This document shows, piece by piece, positions 61,912-64,000 of a DNA stretch of 64,000 bases. A program made the translations under genes and the position numbers. Source of the stretch: Rutstroemia sp. NJR-2017a BVV2 (lineage: Eukaryota; Ascomycota; Leotiomycetes; Helotiales; Rutstroemiaceae); contig NJPS01000037.1 of the NCBI GenBank assembly GCA_002946415.1, positions 124,001 through 188,000 on the forward strand. Direction: 5' to 3'. Position 1 is the first letter of the stretch. Each line of letters opens with the position of its first letter. The notes under the pieces were generated by a model. The model was not told where the DNA came from. It searched no databases and saw only the letters and a program-made list of their open reading frames with translations.

Positions 61912-64000
61912 ATGACATCCCGCCCACCTAACATCTCCGCGACAGGCGGCAGAAGGAGAAGAGGATCGGGTGACTCTGAAGATTTTATAGACCGGGAAGG
62001 ATCAGGCGTCCCCCTCGCCAGCCTCTCTTCATCGTCTCATTCACATCCCAGGCTCCCTACGACTGATTCGTTTAGCCCCCGCCATCACCATAACCACCAC
62101 GATTCCGACGAAGACGAAGATCTCTTCCCTGAATCCTTCTCCTCTCTCCTTAGACAACATAAACACGATTCCGCAGAAACCCAGAACGATGATCCACGTC
62201 GCACATCAGCAGCCGATGATCACACAGACTCGATAAATATCTTCCAAACAATACATAGACTAATGTCTAAAACCCCTCTCTTATTACGGTCGTCGCCTGG
62301 CTTCGGCACAGGCTCATATGGAGCGGCGCCGGTAGGGGCATCGACAGAGAATAGTGAGGAAGACGAGGAAGACGTTCTGAGAAGAGAAAAAAAGAAGAAG
62401 AGTGCATCTGCTTTGAGAACTCTAAGAAATGCTGCCAGTTCGGCCACAATCAAGTCTTCCAGATCCAACTCGGGACCCTCTTCATCTGCGAATGCCAGCG
62501 CTCAGTTAAGGACCAGGCGACGAACACAAAGCAATACACAGGCTGATGGGCCAGACGGGGAGCATGGAGGCCCACCTGCGATCATGATCCGCGATGGAGA
62601 CACCGACTCTATCTCAACGGATGAGGACACGGAGGAAGCCCTACTAGATGACGATGGGGACGACGATGAGACATCCATAAACGAGGAAGATCCACCGGAT
62701 AACTCCCCATATGCTCAAGTTCGGGCTTCGGTGTCTGCGATCGACAACACAACATTATCAATCAATACCCCTCGAATGTGGGCGCTTTCTATGCTCTTTG
62801 CCATACTCGGATCTTCTACAAATCTTTTCTTTTCTTTACGATACCCCAGCGTTTCCATTACACCTGTTATTGCCCTTTTACTTGTTCACCCGCTTGGATT
62901 ATTATGGGATCGAATTTATAAACGACATGACGACCCCAACGAAGAATTTATAGACGGACATCGAAGTCCAAACAACGAATCTAATGAAGGAGATAGAAAG
63001 CCGGCCAGTATTCTCAGGAGTGTGAGATTATGGTTGGCACAAGGAAGGTGGAATGAGAAAGAGCACAGCTGCGTTTACATCAGCAGCAATGTATCTTTTG
63101 GCTTCGCGTTTGCGACCGATGTCATTGTCGAACAGACGCATTTCTACAACCAGAAAGTAGGAATTGTATATCAACTACTACTTATTCTGTCTACGCAGAT
63201 CCTAGGTTATGCATTTGCAGGCCTCACTAGACGCTTCTTGGTTCGCCCCGGTGGGATGATATGGCCGGGGACCTTGATGTCTGCTGCTATGTTTACAACG
63301 TTGCATAAGGAGGAGAATGCGACGGCGAATGGATGGAAAATTACGCGATGGAAGTTTTTCTTCGTTGTTTGGTTCGGCTCATTCTGCTTCTACTTCCTTC
63401 CGGGACTCTTGATGCCGGCTTTGAGTTACTTCAGCGTTATCACCTGGTTCGCGCCCAAAAATGTCGTGGTCGCAAATCTGTTTGGCGTTGCTTCCGGGCT
63501 GGGACTCTTCCCTGTGACTTTTGACTGGGCTCAAATTGCATATATCGGATCACCACTTTTGACACCATTCTGGGCAGCGATGAACGTTGTCGGAGGTCTT
63601 GTTATAGTCATGTGGATCATCGCCCCTATCGCTTACTACAAGAACGTATTCTTTTCCTCATATATGCCTATTTTATCGTCATCTGTATTCGACAACACCG
63701 GCAAAATTTACGATGTCAGCAAGATATTGACACCAGATTTCCTATTTGACAAAGAAGCATATCAAAACTATAGTCGGGTATTCTTACCCATTACCTATGT
63801 CTTGAGTTATGGACTTCAATTTGCAGCTCTAGCATCACTTCTAACGCACACGACTTGTTGGCATGGAAGAGATATCTGGAAGCAGTGGAAAAGGTCGCTG
63901 AAAGAGGTAGAAGGAGAAGGTAAAAGTGAATATGATCCATTACCGGGTGCGAATGGTAAGGGGCATTCGAGGGGACCATCGTCAACCGGTAGCCACAGAC
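61912..64000 (+). CDS. OPT-family oligopeptide transporter (C-terminus off the window)
   Basis: One frame is open from the ATG at 61912 to the right edge, 696 codons without a stop. Residues 1-275 are an acidic, Ser-rich cytoplasmic tail with runs such as DSDEDEDLFPE and DDDGDDDET. Then the OPT core begins: TPRMWALSMLFAILGSSTNL, FSLRYPSVSITPVIALLLVH and GLLWDR. Later markers are GGMIWPGTLMSAAMF, SYFSVITWFAP and GLFPVTFDWAQIAYIGSPL. At least eight membrane helices are visible. OPT proteins import small peptides, glutathione or metal chelates with protons across the plasma membrane. The long acidic N-terminus is unusual for the family. The remaining helices lie past base 64000. Confidence 0.9.
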   Translation, partial: MTSRPPNISATGGRRRRGSGDSEDFIDREGSGVPLASLSSSSHSHPRLPTTDSFSPRHHHNHHDSDEDEDLFPESFSSLLRQHKHDSAETQNDDPRRTSAADDHTDSINIFQTIHRLMSKTPLLLRSSPGFGTGSYGAAPVGASTENSEEDEEDVLRREKKKKSASALRTLRNAASSATIKSSRSNSGPSSSANASAQLRTRRRTQSNTQADGPDGEHGGPPAIMIRDGDTDSISTDEDTEEALLDDDGDDDETSINEEDPPDNSPYAQVRASVSAIDNTTLSINTPRMWALSMLFAILGSSTNLFFSLRYPSVSITPVIALLLVHPLGLLWDRIYKRHDDPNEEFIDGHRSPNNESNEGDRKPASILRSVRLWLAQGRWNEKEHSCVYISSNVSFGFAFATDVIVEQTHFYNQKVGIVYQLLLILSTQILGYAFAGLTRRFLVRPGGMIWPGTLMSAAMFTTLHKEENATANGWKITRWKFFFVVWFGSFCFYFLPGLLMPALSYFSVITWFAPKNVVVANLFGVASGLGLFPVTFDWAQIAYIGSPLLTPFWAAMNVVGGLVIVMWIIAPIAYYKNVFFSSYMPILSSSVFDNTGKIYDVSKILTPDFLFDKEAYQNYSRVFLPITYVLSYGLQFAALASLLTHTTCWHGRDIWKQWKRSLKEVEGEGKSEYDPLPGANGKGHSRGPSSTGSHR

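Noticed and set aside
61667..61915. Frame with RKHSRKHS repeats
   Set aside because: Comes from the 12-bp repeat in the leader of the transporter gene and ends at its start codon.

Overview
This is a window from a filamentous ascomycete, most likely a leotiomycete (Helotiales, near Botrytis/Sclerotinia). The evidence is short GT-AG introns of about 45-90 nt with CTAAC/CTGAC-like branch sites, HET-domain genes, an Atg29 gene with fungal exon structure, many secreted cysteine-rich proteins, and mobile DNA whose stop codons arise from CAA/CAG (or from CCA on the other strand), the signature of repeat-induced point mutation (RIP). Gene models below were spliced by eye; where exons are given, the lengths sum to whole codons.

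Layout. 1-1504 holds most of a seven-helix membrane protein gene that runs off the left edge. 2820-5402 carries decayed or incomplete genes: an isolated Zn2Cys6 domain, a GH26-type glycosidase with a broken 5' end, and a GroES-like dehydrogenase fragment. 6736-8544 is an intact secreted GH20 beta-N-acetylhexosaminidase. 9669-11595 is a five-exon secreted protein that joins a cysteine-rich module to a NucA/NucB-type nuclease domain. 14490-20833 contains two intact HET-domain genes. 17367-26500 is a transposon-rich zone: three copies of an LTR-like repeat, a 2.18-kb pogo/Fot1 element inserted in one of them, a 430-bp inverted-repeat element, a pair of perfect hairpins, and two small secreted cysteine-rich proteins on either side of the 430-bp element. 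27897-33288 adds a GPI-type Ser/Thr-rich protein and a divergent pair of paralogous secreted proteins. 33691-35389 is a third HET gene, killed by RIP-type stops.

The centre of interest is 36746-46158. It carries the four genes that correspond to the Botrytis abscisic acid (ABA) cluster: the unusual sesquiterpene synthase aba3, the cytochrome P450s aba1 and aba2, and the short-chain dehydrogenase aba4. All four are intact. In the known pathway farnesyl diphosphate is cyclised by ABA3 to alpha-ionylideneethane, oxidised by ABA1 and ABA2 to dihydroxy-alpha-ionylideneacetic acid, and finished by ABA4, which makes the 4' ketone. The cluster lies beside transposon debris and is followed by an unrecognised decayed coding region.

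48895 to the right edge is mostly ordinary gene-dense chromosome: a possible acyltransferase-fold protein, a PlsC acyltransferase, an HVA1 Tudor protein with a GC-AG intron, a GFA/CENP-V protein, a zinc-free MDR oxidoreductase, Atg29, inositol monophosphatase, a single-pass membrane protein, and an OPT-family oligopeptide transporter that runs off the right edge. No tRNA, rRNA or CRISPR array was recognised.
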